Source: Paludibacteraceae bacterium (lineage in GTDB: Bacteria; Bacteroidota; Bacteroidia; Bacteroidales; Paludibacteraceae). Taken from it: a stretch of DNA of 64,000 nt. The stretch is from assembly GCA_017447875.1 (NCBI GenBank), contig JAFSMP010000040.1:62001-126000 (forward strand), in the 5' to 3' direction. The notes under the pieces are model-generated. The model was not told where the DNA came from, searched no databases, and saw only the letters and a list, made by a program, of their open reading frames with translations. Below are positions 44,101 through 52,400 of this stretch, one piece after another; within the stretch, counting starts at the first letter, position 1; each line of letters begins with the position of its first letter. A program made the position numbers and the translations under genes.

Positions 44101-44334
44101 GATGGACAGGCAATCTGGAACTTAAGCAATAGCGACTATACCCTATCGTTGCCGCAAGGAACGAGCACGCAGTATGGTATCCGCTTAAGCGCACATGCTC
44201 CGCAGATTGCTACGGGTCTTGACGAGGCTGTCGTAGATGCGAAGGGCGAGACACGCAAAGTTGTGATCAACGATAAGGTCTTCATCATCCGCGGCGATCA
44301 GGTATACAGCGCTGATGGACAATTGGTAAAATAA
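35164..44334 (+). CDS. Giant secreted repeat protein (beta-helix-like and InlB-type repeats), 3056 aa
   Basis: Signal peptide with basic lead and 'FLRLLMVLLVLPMAIVNAWA' (cleavage near 36; an alternative start at 35188 keeps it). Residues about 440-1105 are beta-helix-like repeats of about 30 residues with a recurring 'AYG[AVLM]Y' turn and 'NGG[TSK]' ends, like pectin-lyase or autotransporter passengers. About 1780-2295 hold eight InlB-type repeats ('YTVTFKAANNG', 'FAYTHDGWS', 'ATYTAQF'), and a ninth lies near 2530-2592; a second beta-helix-like stretch is at about 2300-2500. The end is the shared C-terminal module (INDKVFIIRGDQVYSADG). Likely one of the longest surface fibres of the cell; target unknown. 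The stop is followed by an octamer array and a YIxPxxEV peptide gene. Confidence 0.8.
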   Translation: MKTKQNFKMKKKLSQTFLRLLMVLLVLPMAIVNAWAGGGGTHYISATTADPAQGLVYLSTSNQASVPNSSFKNYQPGGSMLGSSSYADDSDRNGCYIEGNGEGCTPSTEYYWARPARGYVFSGNWGPRPIGTSGANSGLGYTAHPSSATGGCNTADELNLGPWTGVADGIQSSAGGSAATWQRPIAYFSPATKYVITYAIPAGGSYSVHYGYITTYDTGIEETGGNHVWKFKDDGFDFTMTTATEEARVEDSYAADTIILSVPSAATSFLGWYEGETKISESKTYTYTAHANVTISPLFKEIGWGDASGDLTVNVGTGTEAELSTYDGKVVYVACPTLIGPWTSSDFTITSTALSNSYGSIALGAATLNTTENRLEIPYSFTATHWGGISVDVTVTPAYGEPKVFTIACSSEEVVGYEACIEESGVRTHTGTLAAMMAQANTMDNKPTVKLMNNGVTITTPVSFTKSMTFDVNGKVLTANCASAFSIDAEGIDVQIIDGSFTQVGEIHTSYASTDPVSVVTFTKAAKLTMQGGTLSVENTGAGAAYGVDVQQGSIFYLTNGDLTVTASTGNAQGAHVATASDYATFNGGSIAVSAPTNAYGMWSAGQSNITDAAITVETTTGANAYGLYVNGGTSTITTTDFSVNAKTTSAYGAYVNAGRLNFNGGKLTVEAVSSNVYGVHIAAGATAMMQQGAKVTAEATGVSGTQVFGINNLGTVSLNNLSVTATSPTNYATAVNSATSAVSTTIEDGTYTANTETGYAYGLHHQYGTLNVDGGTFKGIVKTSGTGAYGARAAANATIANATLLGETRGTAGTAYGFVGGVANKTVTLTNCDITGKSNTASAYSIYSRTNVTATGCTLTATTLGSDKAYGMYAESGTNALTNGNVTVTAQTVSAYGVYHKAGSLTVNGGTYAVEAKQASATAAQNSALYGIYNEANQTTTVTNATFNVLASNAAYSQNVYGACINGTLNSMGASYTAQAKLNVFGIWGNTASTLNLSNNTVSATATNGTKSYGVYAKKNFTIDGDVISAQATTTDVYAMYFDATSVGEVKGGKFKAVGNNTNTFGPLNATATAGNVQLKGGVYDTNTNLAKYKATGYNIYNIDDTEADYAAGYHYVIATENPSPYVCKIVGGAHYTTLEAAFQYAKDNADQNCTIVLTQDYTLPAGDYELPSNATLLIPHLVGQETIYGVGTDDRNKTTTAKDVVEFMRLTLAANAKLSVSGTIEVSAQMYCRETGTISYINGPYSRIYMNSGSLIQLNSGAVLYAWGKVTGYGEIKVKSNAEVHEMFKIYGMPSMSNLASSYTGSANTAYPNGYRFFPVQQYEISNIEVPTTYYYNSRLVCGMSNYYKGVVGIGYNKDDNIRVVGTQNALFLVNDDNESSWVRKSYSNSYMVWEANSSAQLGSLAIVMEEASMNSADYILPISTNMKIHILDGNFEITQSAQLLPGSQIEINKTGTLTINKLDSKNHDINLYVYDADQSTFNTKPDALLNVHGKIDVKGSLFTTKSIANGTNATNGANIYSNNADAGTITFNANAPTEDTVKLITSIGGSATSPTINTRSVEMEPAKLKNGDGTYVETAGTQSDQAWVYITGTWQKTYTNGCFEVIGSTVYAKPSEYVALTNTTKDANDKWIGVPESNHTYAAEGDKILILMDECQWWEVETTSDPTVFECKKSGYEGFYYYDESASKWKLKTVNVTFYMKEEGTDTKDKVIVTDYNGIPDQSVIASNPEKATTDAATYTFYGWKSSVSGTTYNWTATLETATVDMSYRPVFTENPRHYTVTFKAANNGADVPVEYAYGETPSYTPVKDADAQYTYYFQYWLADDDVTQYAKDATLPTVTGKTSYTAVWSQTVNKYSVIWKNGEETLETDTKQAYGASVSYDGETPTKEEDANFAYTHDGWSLTDGGEKLSSMPTVTGEMTFYAHYSTTPRYKVTFANYDGTVLQQEQVTAGVEPIYNGLTPGRARDLDGFYLFTGWKNNAGTYYAKDATLPAVTGKETFTAQYDYVNELYLITLNNVDGAGASWSGKFGVGSTPYYNRDNNDVAVEPTKASTAQYEYTFSGWSPALVPVAGEATYTAQFEQHTRKYNITFANLDGNGAFQTIEVEYGTTPVCPVAPEKATATHTYEFLGWDNTLVPVTGEATYTAQFSATGTPREFPITFDPDNGVDPIVVMNVAYGETPVYNNGTNPTKAGDAANTYTFSGWTPAITAVTGPAEYTAQYTPTIRTFTITFKDNSGNTIKTAVLPYGATPSCDPSKPIDYENKKYYTYSAWSPAIATVTADATYTVTYTQNNLVATVTPEGGDPAPKSTLDNAISAANASSNSVLKLYSNVTGTNNKEVSGNFTLDLNGCTISLTTSTTSSTRLFYVTGSLTVMDSGEGGKISYSGSGNANYYTIYSQNSTSVITINGGIIEAKKTGGSSSRNAAPLYMNRGDAYINGGELIATSTKNAYAVYDYSEDVVITGGKFKASGNSTVRIFSSGSYTNVSGGYFSSDNFSSASLASGKIKCIVPEFDPAKAEGYIYKVAPGFAITWKNEDATIKTENWETGITPVYTGSEPTKANPGQYVYNFTGWTPTITPVSAAATYTAAYDVIGINANDSDTPVEVTENTTMTTTTVTVSGTLDVQSGATLTTTNLILEASAGNSGQLTGAGTINATNVYYDLKLNTEARHWHAFGVPWNVDVTANPMIEVETGRTLVVGRDCEIIYYNGETRASQGPGAHCWEYLKHYSGDGHVDVMTPGKGYMIAFTSAVQTVRLTKASGAPIFFAGSNSVIGGAGEDGGWNAMANPMAYHATLNAGPTVGYVHDGGEIGSDGYTPYDISGTRYIVGKMVYVQATENASIVVNPAGAAGDMTIASAPKRTKAESVATKKYLALSDYYAVSLSNGDKASKVYVLPEENKVDEYVIGHDLSQFSMNATKPQIWVDRYDTKLALNTTAPIAEVADFPVSIYAPTAGEYMISVQNSAISDEYTAYVTLDGQAIWNLSNSDYTLSLPQGTSTQYGIRLSAHAPQIATGLDEAVVDAKGETRKVVINDKVFIIRGDQVYSADGQLVK

Positions 44335-44338
44335 TAGT

Positions 44339-44370
44339 CGTAATAACGAAATAACGTAATTACGTCATAA
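44339..44370. repeat. Octamer array (CGTAATAA type)
   Basis: Four 8-base units between the 3056-residue gene and the 55-residue peptide gene. Confidence 0.8.
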
Positions 44371-44398
44371 AGATTAAACAATTTAAATTATTACGATT

Positions 44399-44566
44399 AT
44401 GGAAAAGAAAATCTATATCAGTCCTCTCACAGAGGTAATGCCGTTAGGAAGCGATATCATTATGCAGGTCTTTGGGCCGGCTAGTGTGCCGAGTGATTCT
44501 TTCAAAAATAATGCGCCAAGCATAAAGGCACCTGCATTGGGTAATGATTCTGTGGCGGTGTTTTAG
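44399..44566 (+). CDS. Small YIxPxxEV peptide, 55 aa
   Basis: Starts MEKKIYISPLTEVMPLG, then 'SDIIMQVFGPASVPSD' and a short polar tail. Same pattern and same position (downstream of a module-bearing surface protein, across a tandem-repeat array) as the 40-residue peptide at 693. A strong terminator follows. No signal peptide seen; function unknown. Possibly a precursor peptide or a small regulator of the upstream gene; both are speculation. Confidence 0.65.
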   Translation: MEKKIYISPLTEVMPLGSDIIMQVFGPASVPSDSFKNNAPSIKAPALGNDSVAVF

Positions 44567-44595
44567 GATCGCTTAGTTCAAGCGATTAATCGGAA

Positions 44596-44639
44596 GAAAG
44601 ATAGCAAGTGCGTAATTGCGCTTGCTATCTTTCATTTTT
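44596..44639 (+). terminator. Strong rho-independent terminator
   Basis: Stem GAAAGATAGCAAG/CTTGCTATCTTTC (13 bp), 12-base loop, followed by ATTTTTT. Confidence 0.9.
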
Positions 44640-44691
44640 TGCACTATATTTGTAGCAAAATGCACTTTTTTTGCATTTTTTTTTCAAAAAA

Positions 44692-44723
44692 TTTCGTTAT
44701 TTGATTTTTTTATTGTAACTTTG
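44692..44723 (+). promoter_or_regulatory. Promoter of the 44749-59618 gene run
   Basis: TTTC 44692-44695 (imperfect -33), 20 bases, TAACTTTG 44716-44723. Confidence 0.7.
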
Positions 44724-44748
44724 CACGCTTTTATGTGCAAAGGTATAT

Positions 44749-47700
44749 ATGAGAAATAAATATACTATATTTTTATTGTCATTCGTGCTCGCTCTCGCGT
44801 GCATGTATGCTACGCCGGTGTGGGCTGAGGGAAGCGGCTTGAGTTGCGGCGACCCTATAGAGATGGGGCGTAGTTATAATGCGCACATCTCCGGACCGGA
44901 TACAGTATGGTATGTGGCTAATACGTTTGATTTGCCGCTGACGGTAAAATACTACCCGAATGACAGTAAGGCTGCTCCGGATTTGTATCTGGACTTCAGT
45001 TGTACTCCGGGTGTTTACGATGATTCTATCATTTGCAGCCTTTTCTGTATGGAAAATGCAATTGTTCCTATGCCGTATCATATAACGCCGGCGTGGAAAT
45101 TGGACGAGAATAACCATCCCTATTATGAAGTAGCCATGGGCGAATGGTACAGAAATGTGTTGTTAGAGCATGGTATCAGTTATAATGTGGCGGTATATAT
45201 TAAGGCTGTTTATTATGGAGTAGGTGATATTGAACTTACGCCCGATGCGGAGTTCTCTCAATGCATGGAGACGGAGGATTGGCTTTTGTTCGACCGCGAA
45301 CTTCCCGTTGCGGCAGATGATGGTGAGACATTCTTTATTGCTCCGTATGCTAACTGGGCGGATGATTCGGTTCGCTATATTTGGCGGGGAACTGAGCCGG
45401 CTTTGGTCGTTTTTGGGACAACATGTAAATTTGATCCGACAGATGATATGGACGATCGTCGTATCGATGTGATGAATATGAAGGCGGGTAGAGATACGGT
45501 GAAGCATACTAATGAGGATATCACTTATTATATGACGTACATGACGAACCCGAACAATACAGCTAAGGGCGGTATCTTTTATGTAAAGGTATTCAGCGAA
45601 GACACTGGCACATTGAAAGTGGAGCGTATTCCCGCAACGCCTCCCGGCGGAGATGCAACCTTGCTGAAATATGGGGAAGCAGTCAATGTGTACAGCAACG
45701 ATACATCACGGCTATATGCCATTCCCAGTAGTTGGGTGAAAGACCTGCGATTCATGACTCCTACTGATCATATCTTCAAGATGTATGTCGGAACTACACC
45801 GAGTTTCACGCTGGAAGATGCTTTTGCTTCTTATCGGTTCGACAAGACCGATAGCGGACATGAGTTGCGCTTGTTTGCAGCTGAGATGTCTTCTCTGCAG
45901 GCACGTAGGCTTGGAAATGAAAATTATTTATACATCCGTTTCCAGTGTGCAGATAATACCACCGTTAAGCCGATGTTATGGACTCCTTCTGATTGTGAGA
46001 AGAAAGCAAAAAGAATCAAAATAGGACAACAGTTTGACGTGGCTGCCAAATCAGATGTTATCTACAGTTTGTATTACGAGGAACTGCGAGGTGGAGAAAT
46101 GTCTGTGGCGTGGACCAGTATGCAAACTACCTGCTCGTTATATATCGCGGATACTTGTGTCGTGCCGAATTCCAGTTCAGGCCGTGTATTTTATGTCAAT
46201 ACAGTGCCTAAGAACGGCCGTGTCACCTGCCCTCAAGAGACGGTTGATTCATGGGCCTCTTATGTTGATCCGGACGGTTATCTGTATGTCCGGTTCTATT
46301 CACAAGGCAAGGCGAAGATAACAGTGAATTCTACTGCACCGGAGGAGACGGATCCGATTTGCAATCCGTATGACTCCATTTTGGCCGTTACAGCTTGGGA
46401 TTCGTGCGAATGGAAAGGGACAGTGTACAAGGAAAGCGGAATCTATACCAAAGACGGTAATATGGATCCGGAAACGGGATGTCTGGACACCCTTTTCACC
46501 TTGGCGCTGACTATTCATAAGACTAATTTCGATGCGCAGACCTTGACCGGGTGTGACACGATTGAGTTTGGCGGAAAGGCTTATACAGAGGGAGGTGACT
46601 ATGTGGATACGACTTTCACATCGGCAGGGGACCGTATCATTACCGCGTTGTCCCTTACTATCCGTCATTCGTCCTCTTCGGATACCGCAGCTACGGTATG
46701 CGGTGCTCTGGAGTGGCATGGCAAATGGTATGACGCCAGCGGCGATTATAATGATACCTTGCTCAATATTGCCGGTTGTGACTCGGTTCGCACGCTGCAT
46801 CTGACGGTCTATGAGCAGCCGGAAAATGTAGATACAACCGCAGTAGTGTGGGATAGCCTGGTATGGAATGGAACAACGTATAAGCAAAGCGGTGATTATC
46901 CTATCGAGATGAAGGATATGAACGGTTGCGATTATTGGTACACTCTCCATCTGACCGTTCATACTACGGCTTATGACATTTATACGGAGACCCGATGCGA
47001 CAGCATTGTGTATAATGGCAAAAAATATACCGTGAGCGGTGAATACAAGGATACCGTACTTGCCGAGGATGGCAACCGTACGATTACGACGCTTAGTTTC
47101 ACGATTGCCAAGTCGAGTCTTGCTGAAGTGAATGTCGTTGTTTACGAGCCCTATCTCTCGCCGAGCGGAAAGACCTATACTGAGGATGGTGATTATATCG
47201 ATACGATTGCAAACATTGCCGGATGCGACTCAATCATTACGACTCATCTAACGATGAAGGGTACCACCAGTGTTACGCTCGATCCGTTGTCCGGATGCGA
47301 CCGGATAGAGTACGAGGGCAAGACTTATACGCAAAGCGGTACATATAGCGATACAACGTACGCCGTAGATGGTCATCGCACGATCACAAGCGTCACCATG
47401 ACCATCGGACATACGACTTACGGTGAAGAGAGTATCTATAAGAAAGGCTCCTATACTTCTCCGCGCGGAAACGTATATACCGAGTCCGGCGATTATACCG
47501 AGACCGTCACCAATATAGCAGGATGCGACTCGATCATCACACTGCATATCACAATTGGTCATGTTATATACGACACGGTCTATTTCTGCCGCGGCTACAA
47601 CCGTGAGCACGAGGAGCAGATCAATGAGATTCTTATCCGTCGTTATCTGCCGTATACTTATGAAGCACCGTTAATGGCGGATTATCGGGAAGGCGTAGTG

Positions 47701-48063
47701 ATCGAGATCAACGACCGGCAGGCGCTGGTGAATTTCCATCAGGCAGAGAGTAACTTACGCAACCATTACACGAATGGTCTGACGCCGATCGAGTCGATCA
47801 CATGGAGTATTCGTTATTCCGGTCAAAGCGGTTATACCCCAATCGTGGTGGCTGAAGCGCAACCCCAATGGATCGATATGGGCACGATAGCTGTGCAGAT
47901 CATGTTCCGCTGCGGAGAGGTGTATAATAATGCCTTCCCGATGGGTGTTGAGGAGACGGAGGTTTCCGGTCAAGTCGTTAAACGGATTATGAACGGACAA
48001 GTGGTGATTGTCCGCGGAGGAGCGGTGTATACGTTGATGGGACAACGTATTGGTAATTGGTAA
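44749..48063 (+). CDS. Secreted protein with CDSI-type repeats, 1104 aa
   Basis: Signal peptide about 1-26 (ends TPVWA). The first ~535 residues are beta-rich with no family I can name. From about 540 to 950 come repeats of 60-70 residues built on 'C-D-[ST]-I-x-[YF]-x-G-K-x-Y-T-x-[SG]-G-x-Y-x-D-T' and 'N-I-A-G-C-D-S-I-I-T-x-H-[LI]-T', a repeat class I know from Bacteroidetes T9SS cargo. The C-terminus is the shared module (MNGQVVIVRGGAVYTLMG) but runs on to Q-R-I-G-N-W because a heptamer array replaced the natural end. First gene of a run of six on this strand. Confidence 0.8.
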   Translation: MRNKYTIFLLSFVLALACMYATPVWAEGSGLSCGDPIEMGRSYNAHISGPDTVWYVANTFDLPLTVKYYPNDSKAAPDLYLDFSCTPGVYDDSIICSLFCMENAIVPMPYHITPAWKLDENNHPYYEVAMGEWYRNVLLEHGISYNVAVYIKAVYYGVGDIELTPDAEFSQCMETEDWLLFDRELPVAADDGETFFIAPYANWADDSVRYIWRGTEPALVVFGTTCKFDPTDDMDDRRIDVMNMKAGRDTVKHTNEDITYYMTYMTNPNNTAKGGIFYVKVFSEDTGTLKVERIPATPPGGDATLLKYGEAVNVYSNDTSRLYAIPSSWVKDLRFMTPTDHIFKMYVGTTPSFTLEDAFASYRFDKTDSGHELRLFAAEMSSLQARRLGNENYLYIRFQCADNTTVKPMLWTPSDCEKKAKRIKIGQQFDVAAKSDVIYSLYYEELRGGEMSVAWTSMQTTCSLYIADTCVVPNSSSGRVFYVNTVPKNGRVTCPQETVDSWASYVDPDGYLYVRFYSQGKAKITVNSTAPEETDPICNPYDSILAVTAWDSCEWKGTVYKESGIYTKDGNMDPETGCLDTLFTLALTIHKTNFDAQTLTGCDTIEFGGKAYTEGGDYVDTTFTSAGDRIITALSLTIRHSSSSDTAATVCGALEWHGKWYDASGDYNDTLLNIAGCDSVRTLHLTVYEQPENVDTTAVVWDSLVWNGTTYKQSGDYPIEMKDMNGCDYWYTLHLTVHTTAYDIYTETRCDSIVYNGKKYTVSGEYKDTVLAEDGNRTITTLSFTIAKSSLAEVNVVVYEPYLSPSGKTYTEDGDYIDTIANIAGCDSIITTHLTMKGTTSVTLDPLSGCDRIEYEGKTYTQSGTYSDTTYAVDGHRTITSVTMTIGHTTYGEESIYKKGSYTSPRGNVYTESGDYTETVTNIAGCDSIITLHITIGHVIYDTVYFCRGYNREHEEQINEILIRRYLPYTYEAPLMADYREGVVIEINDRQALVNFHQAESNLRNHYTNGLTPIESITWSIRYSGQSGYTPIVVAEAQPQWIDMGTIAVQIMFRCGEVYNNAFPMGVEETEVSGQVVKRIMNGQVVIVRGGAVYTLMGQRIGNW

Positions 48064-48096
48064 TAGGTTATTGGTTATAGGTTATAGGTATAGGTT
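48049..48096. repeat. Heptamer array spanning stop and start codons (ATAGGTT/ATTGGTA type)
   Basis: Seven units (one short by a base) that encode the last residues and stop of the upstream protein and end exactly at the ATG of the next gene. Confidence 0.85.
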
Positions 48097-49371
48097 ATGA
48101 AAAAGACGATATTAGGCATAGTAATGATGATGGCAACCGCGCTGATGGCGCAGCAGCCGACTTTGGCTCCGAAATGGAGCTCATTGTGCGACTCGACGCA
48201 GCGTATATTGGACTTGCCCTATTACTATTGTGAGTGTACAGAATCAGCCAGAGCGTTTGCTTTTCCGTACGAAGGAGAAGTGAAAGACACCATGTGGTTC
48301 ACGGCTACGATGGAAGACCTGCGTCAAGGCGTTTCGGCATACTGGTTCTCCAATAGTTCGGTGACGATGGAGGTGTACGCGTTCTGCACCAGCAAAGTGC
48401 CGACCATCACGCTGACCGTCGGACCGAACCAGATGCGGGATATTGACGTAGCGAAGATCAATAAGAAACTGGACGAGATGGGCGATCTGGCCACCTCGGT
48501 AGATAAGATGAATCCGCATATGCGCGTTTATCCGAATAACGGTGGTTCCGGACATGTCTATTGCTATCCGTATGACCAAGGTCCGCTCTCGACGTGCGAA
48601 GAACCGCTTCCGCTGCGTCCGGGTATGACTTATGTTTGCGACAAAGAGCAGAACGCCTATCGCATGGAGTGGTCCAGCATCGCTTCGTCCGGTAAGGCCT
48701 TTGTGCATTGGAAACAGAAGAATAACAGACCCTGCGAGGTATGGCTGACCTTGGATAGTTGTACCGGCGAAGAGATTGGTCGGGCTACCTTGTCGGATTC
48801 GCTGCATGTCTATCAACTCGATTCGGCGAAGTTAGTCGATGCCCGCAAGGCGAAACGCTGCATATGGTTGCATACCAAGCACGGCAAAGAAGCACCGGGA
48901 CGTGTCTATTACTACAATAACCCCAAATACGAAGAGCCGCTGGCGCCGGTGAATAAGAAGACCTGTGCCGGTAAGACTTTTACCCAAAATCTGCGTGTCT
49001 ATGATTCCGATACGACCTTCGTGGATACGATCTGGATTGCACGTGATACGCTGCAGACGCAAGAGGTATCGTTCTCCTTCACCCAACCGAAGTTAGAATT
49101 CGACACCGTCTATGTGCAACCGACCGACTTAAGCCGAGGCTATATCTACAAACCCTCAGGAACGGTATTGAAGGAGTATGGAGATATCCAAGTGGAGATC
49201 AAGAAAAAAAACACCTGCACCCGCCTCGTACAAGTGACGGTATTGATGCCCGAAGGGTATGATTATATCCAATCCGGCAGCGAGCGGAGTTGCAAATACA
49301 TCCAAAACGGAAAGCTATTCATCTATATCGATGATCGCATATATAATGTCTTGGGACAAGAGATTAAATAA
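48097..49371 (+). CDS. Secreted protein with shared C-terminal module, 424 aa
   Basis: Signal peptide about 1-18 (ends TALMAQ). The body is beta-rich with eight or more Cys residues in the exported part and segments such as 'YYCECTESARAFAFPYEG' and 'GRVYYYNNPKYEEPLAPVNKKTCAGKTF'; no family recognised. The last 26 residues carry the shared module (IQNGKLFIYIDDRIYNVLG). Sits between two other large exported proteins in one run, so probably part of the same surface assembly. Confidence 0.72.
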   Translation: MKKTILGIVMMMATALMAQQPTLAPKWSSLCDSTQRILDLPYYYCECTESARAFAFPYEGEVKDTMWFTATMEDLRQGVSAYWFSNSSVTMEVYAFCTSKVPTITLTVGPNQMRDIDVAKINKKLDEMGDLATSVDKMNPHMRVYPNNGGSGHVYCYPYDQGPLSTCEEPLPLRPGMTYVCDKEQNAYRMEWSSIASSGKAFVHWKQKNNRPCEVWLTLDSCTGEEIGRATLSDSLHVYQLDSAKLVDARKAKRCIWLHTKHGKEAPGRVYYYNNPKYEEPLAPVNKKTCAGKTFTQNLRVYDSDTTFVDTIWIARDTLQTQEVSFSFTQPKLEFDTVYVQPTDLSRGYIYKPSGTVLKEYGDIQVEIKKKNTCTRLVQVTVLMPEGYDYIQSGSERSCKYIQNGKLFIYIDDRIYNVLGQEIK

Positions 49372-49413
49372 CAAAATTAACAAGCAATAATTATTAACTA
49401 ATCAACTATTTAC

Positions 49414-52400
49414 ATGAAGAAGTTTTTCTTATGTACCATGGCGTCTATGGTGACTGTCTTTGCGATGGCTATCGGACGTAATGATGGTAGTACAAAAGCG
49501 AATGCGAAGGAGTTTGATTGGGACAAGGGCGTGACACATACCGGTGGTACCCTCTGGTACCGCGTGGACTTAGCTCCGCTCTATGAGGAGGAGAACCCGT
49601 CTCTCACCCTCTACCTGACCAACCCGAGCAACGTAGTTGACGATTCGGTTAAAGTGAGTATGCAGGCAACGGTAGCCGGTCAGGAGGAATCCAAAGACTA
49701 CACGATTGCAGCGCGTCAGTACAAGACGTACACCGCGAACGCGAAGGCGTTGATTACGCTCAGACAGAAAGAGATCTATCTGACACTCACCACCAAAGCG
49801 GCAACACCCGGTGGCTCAACAACCATCAAACTTAGCGCTAAAGTGTTTGAAGCAGCGGATCTGGATGAGACCTGTAAGGATGCCCGTACGCTCAAGTGGG
49901 GCGAGACGGCTGTTCAGAACCCGATGTATTCGGCATGGTGGAAAGTGAGCCTGAAGCCTATCAAAGATGTAGAGGGCTTCGACGCACAGGTGACTATTAA
50001 GAACACCGGTTCGAAGACCGTCAACCTGAAGATGGGTCAGTCCCTTGACTGTCCGTCCTCCGGTATGACCAAACGTGAGTATGAGATCCCTGCCGGTGAG
50101 TCGATCGTGAAGAAAGTACCGCGTGACATGATCGCGTCCGTACAACCCGATGAACTCTATTTCGGCGTCGAGAACGTAGAATCGCAGGTGAGCATGCTCG
50201 TAGAGAAAGTGGCTCAGCCGATTGAATACGTCATTCCGGAAGCGAACAAAATGCCGGGTGTGAACCTGCACGTGACCGATACGCTCGTGCCGCTGCCGGT
50301 AGGTACGACGCTGTATAAGATCAGCGTAGCCGACATGGACTCGATGGCGAAATACGAGCCGGAGTTCACCTATCGCAATGTCGGTTCGACGCCGGCTAAG
50401 GTGACGGTTCAGATGTCCTTTACCCGTCCTACCAAGAGTACGAGTGATACCGAGTATGACCTGGCAGAAGGCGCAGAAGAGATCGTGGTTTACAAGAAGA
50501 ACATGCTCGAGGGTATGGACGGTGTAGACTCGATCTACCTGCTCACTACTGTAACCGGTACCGTTAATTTCTACGGCCGTTTCAAACACGTACGTGAAGG
50601 TAAGGCTTGTAAGACCAATATCGACTTCAACTGGGAGACCGGTCATACGCAGGAAGGTCGTACCACGCAGTGGTATGCCATCAACGTGGCGGACGCCCGT
50701 GACCGACTCAAAGATATCATGGTCTATGTCAATAACCAAGGTACGGCATCGGCTAACCTGAAAGCTTCGATGGCTTTCTCCTGCCCGTATATCGACTTGA
50801 CGGAGATGAGCCGTACGATTGCTAAGAATGATACTGTTTCCCGTCGTCTCGGTTTCTCTTCCTATGCGATGATGTCCGATACAATCTGGATTGGTCTGGA
50901 GACAAACCAGGATATCAAGTTCTGGGCAGATACAGTAGACGCACAGAAGAAAGCGGAAGTAGATACGCTCTGCTTGAAAGCGGTTACATTTGATTGGACG
51001 CAAGGCGTGCAGCAGGAGGCTAATGATACGGTTTGGTATCTTCTTAAGATGGACTCCGTACGCGAGTTGTCCAAGTTCCCGACTGTAGTAGTAGAGAACA
51101 TGAGCAGCACGGCGGACGCTGTAATCACGGCAGAGATGTCGCTCGAGTGTCCGGATTCGATTGAGAATGAGCAGCATAGTATTACTATCAAAGCTGCGGA
51201 TACTTACAGCCGGAAGATCACTCGTAACATGTTCGAGAATATCGTACAGGATGAGATCTACCTGCGCGTCGTTTCGACCCAAAAGATCTCACTCCGGATT
51301 CGTATGAACGAAGAGGCAGAAGGTTCGACTTGCGGTTCGGCTATCCCATTCAACTGGGTTTCCGGTAACAGCCAGGCTGCGGATGCTAACCTGTGGTACA
51401 AGGTCGATCTGCGCGAGGTAATGAAGAGCACGGATGATCTGCGCCTAACGATAGAGAACAAGGATGCAGGCCAATGCAAGGGTGTAGGTCAATTGACCTT
51501 CGGTTGCCCGGATGAAGAAGCTCCGTCGACACAGTCGTTTACGCTGAACGGCAAGCAGACGAAGACCATCTTCCGTGAGCATAGCTCGCTGCAGTTGCTG
51601 CCGGATAGCGCTATCTATATCAACCTGCAAGGTAACACCGCGATGCGTATCAGCGCAGAGCGCGTAGCGGCAGGTGCGTTCGATCCGATCTACAATAGCG
51701 GTCTGAGTTTCGATACGATCTATCTGGATACGAAACTGTACACCGATCCGACGGTTGCTACCGGATGGTATATCGTACCGGCATCGGAACTGCAGGCACT
51801 GCGTACGCTGAACGAGAACGAGGCGCTGACGCCGAAGATCTACCTGGCTAACGAAGGAACCAGCGACTACGATGTTACCATCGAGGCTGCATTCGCCTTC
51901 CCCATCACGGAGAAGATGATCACGAAGAAAATCACCGTTCCGGCTAATCAGGAGATTAACCACTCGTTGGACTACAAACTCTTCTCGCAGATACTGACTG
52001 CCAAGGTAGGAGATAAGAATAAGTTCGACTCGATCGTTGTTCGTATCACTATCCCGGCTGAGGCAATAGGTAAAGTGAAATTCCGCTCGGAGTATGCGAA
52101 AGCTTACGGCGGTAACCGCAAAGAGGCAGCTATACCTATCACGCTTGGTAACCAGTTCACCCAGTCACCGAATACGGAGATCTGGTATAAGATTAGGACC
52201 GCTGATTGGAAGAAGAAAGACCTCTACGGTAAGAGTCTGCATATCGCTACCAAGAATGCCGGCAAGGGCAATGCTACCATCAACGTAGTAGTGAACGACG
52301 GTATCTTGTCGAGCGAAGATATGCTCATGGAGCGCGGTGAGCGTACGATCAAGAAAGGTGAGTCCCGTTCGCATAACGTACCGGCTGAGGCTGTTTACGG

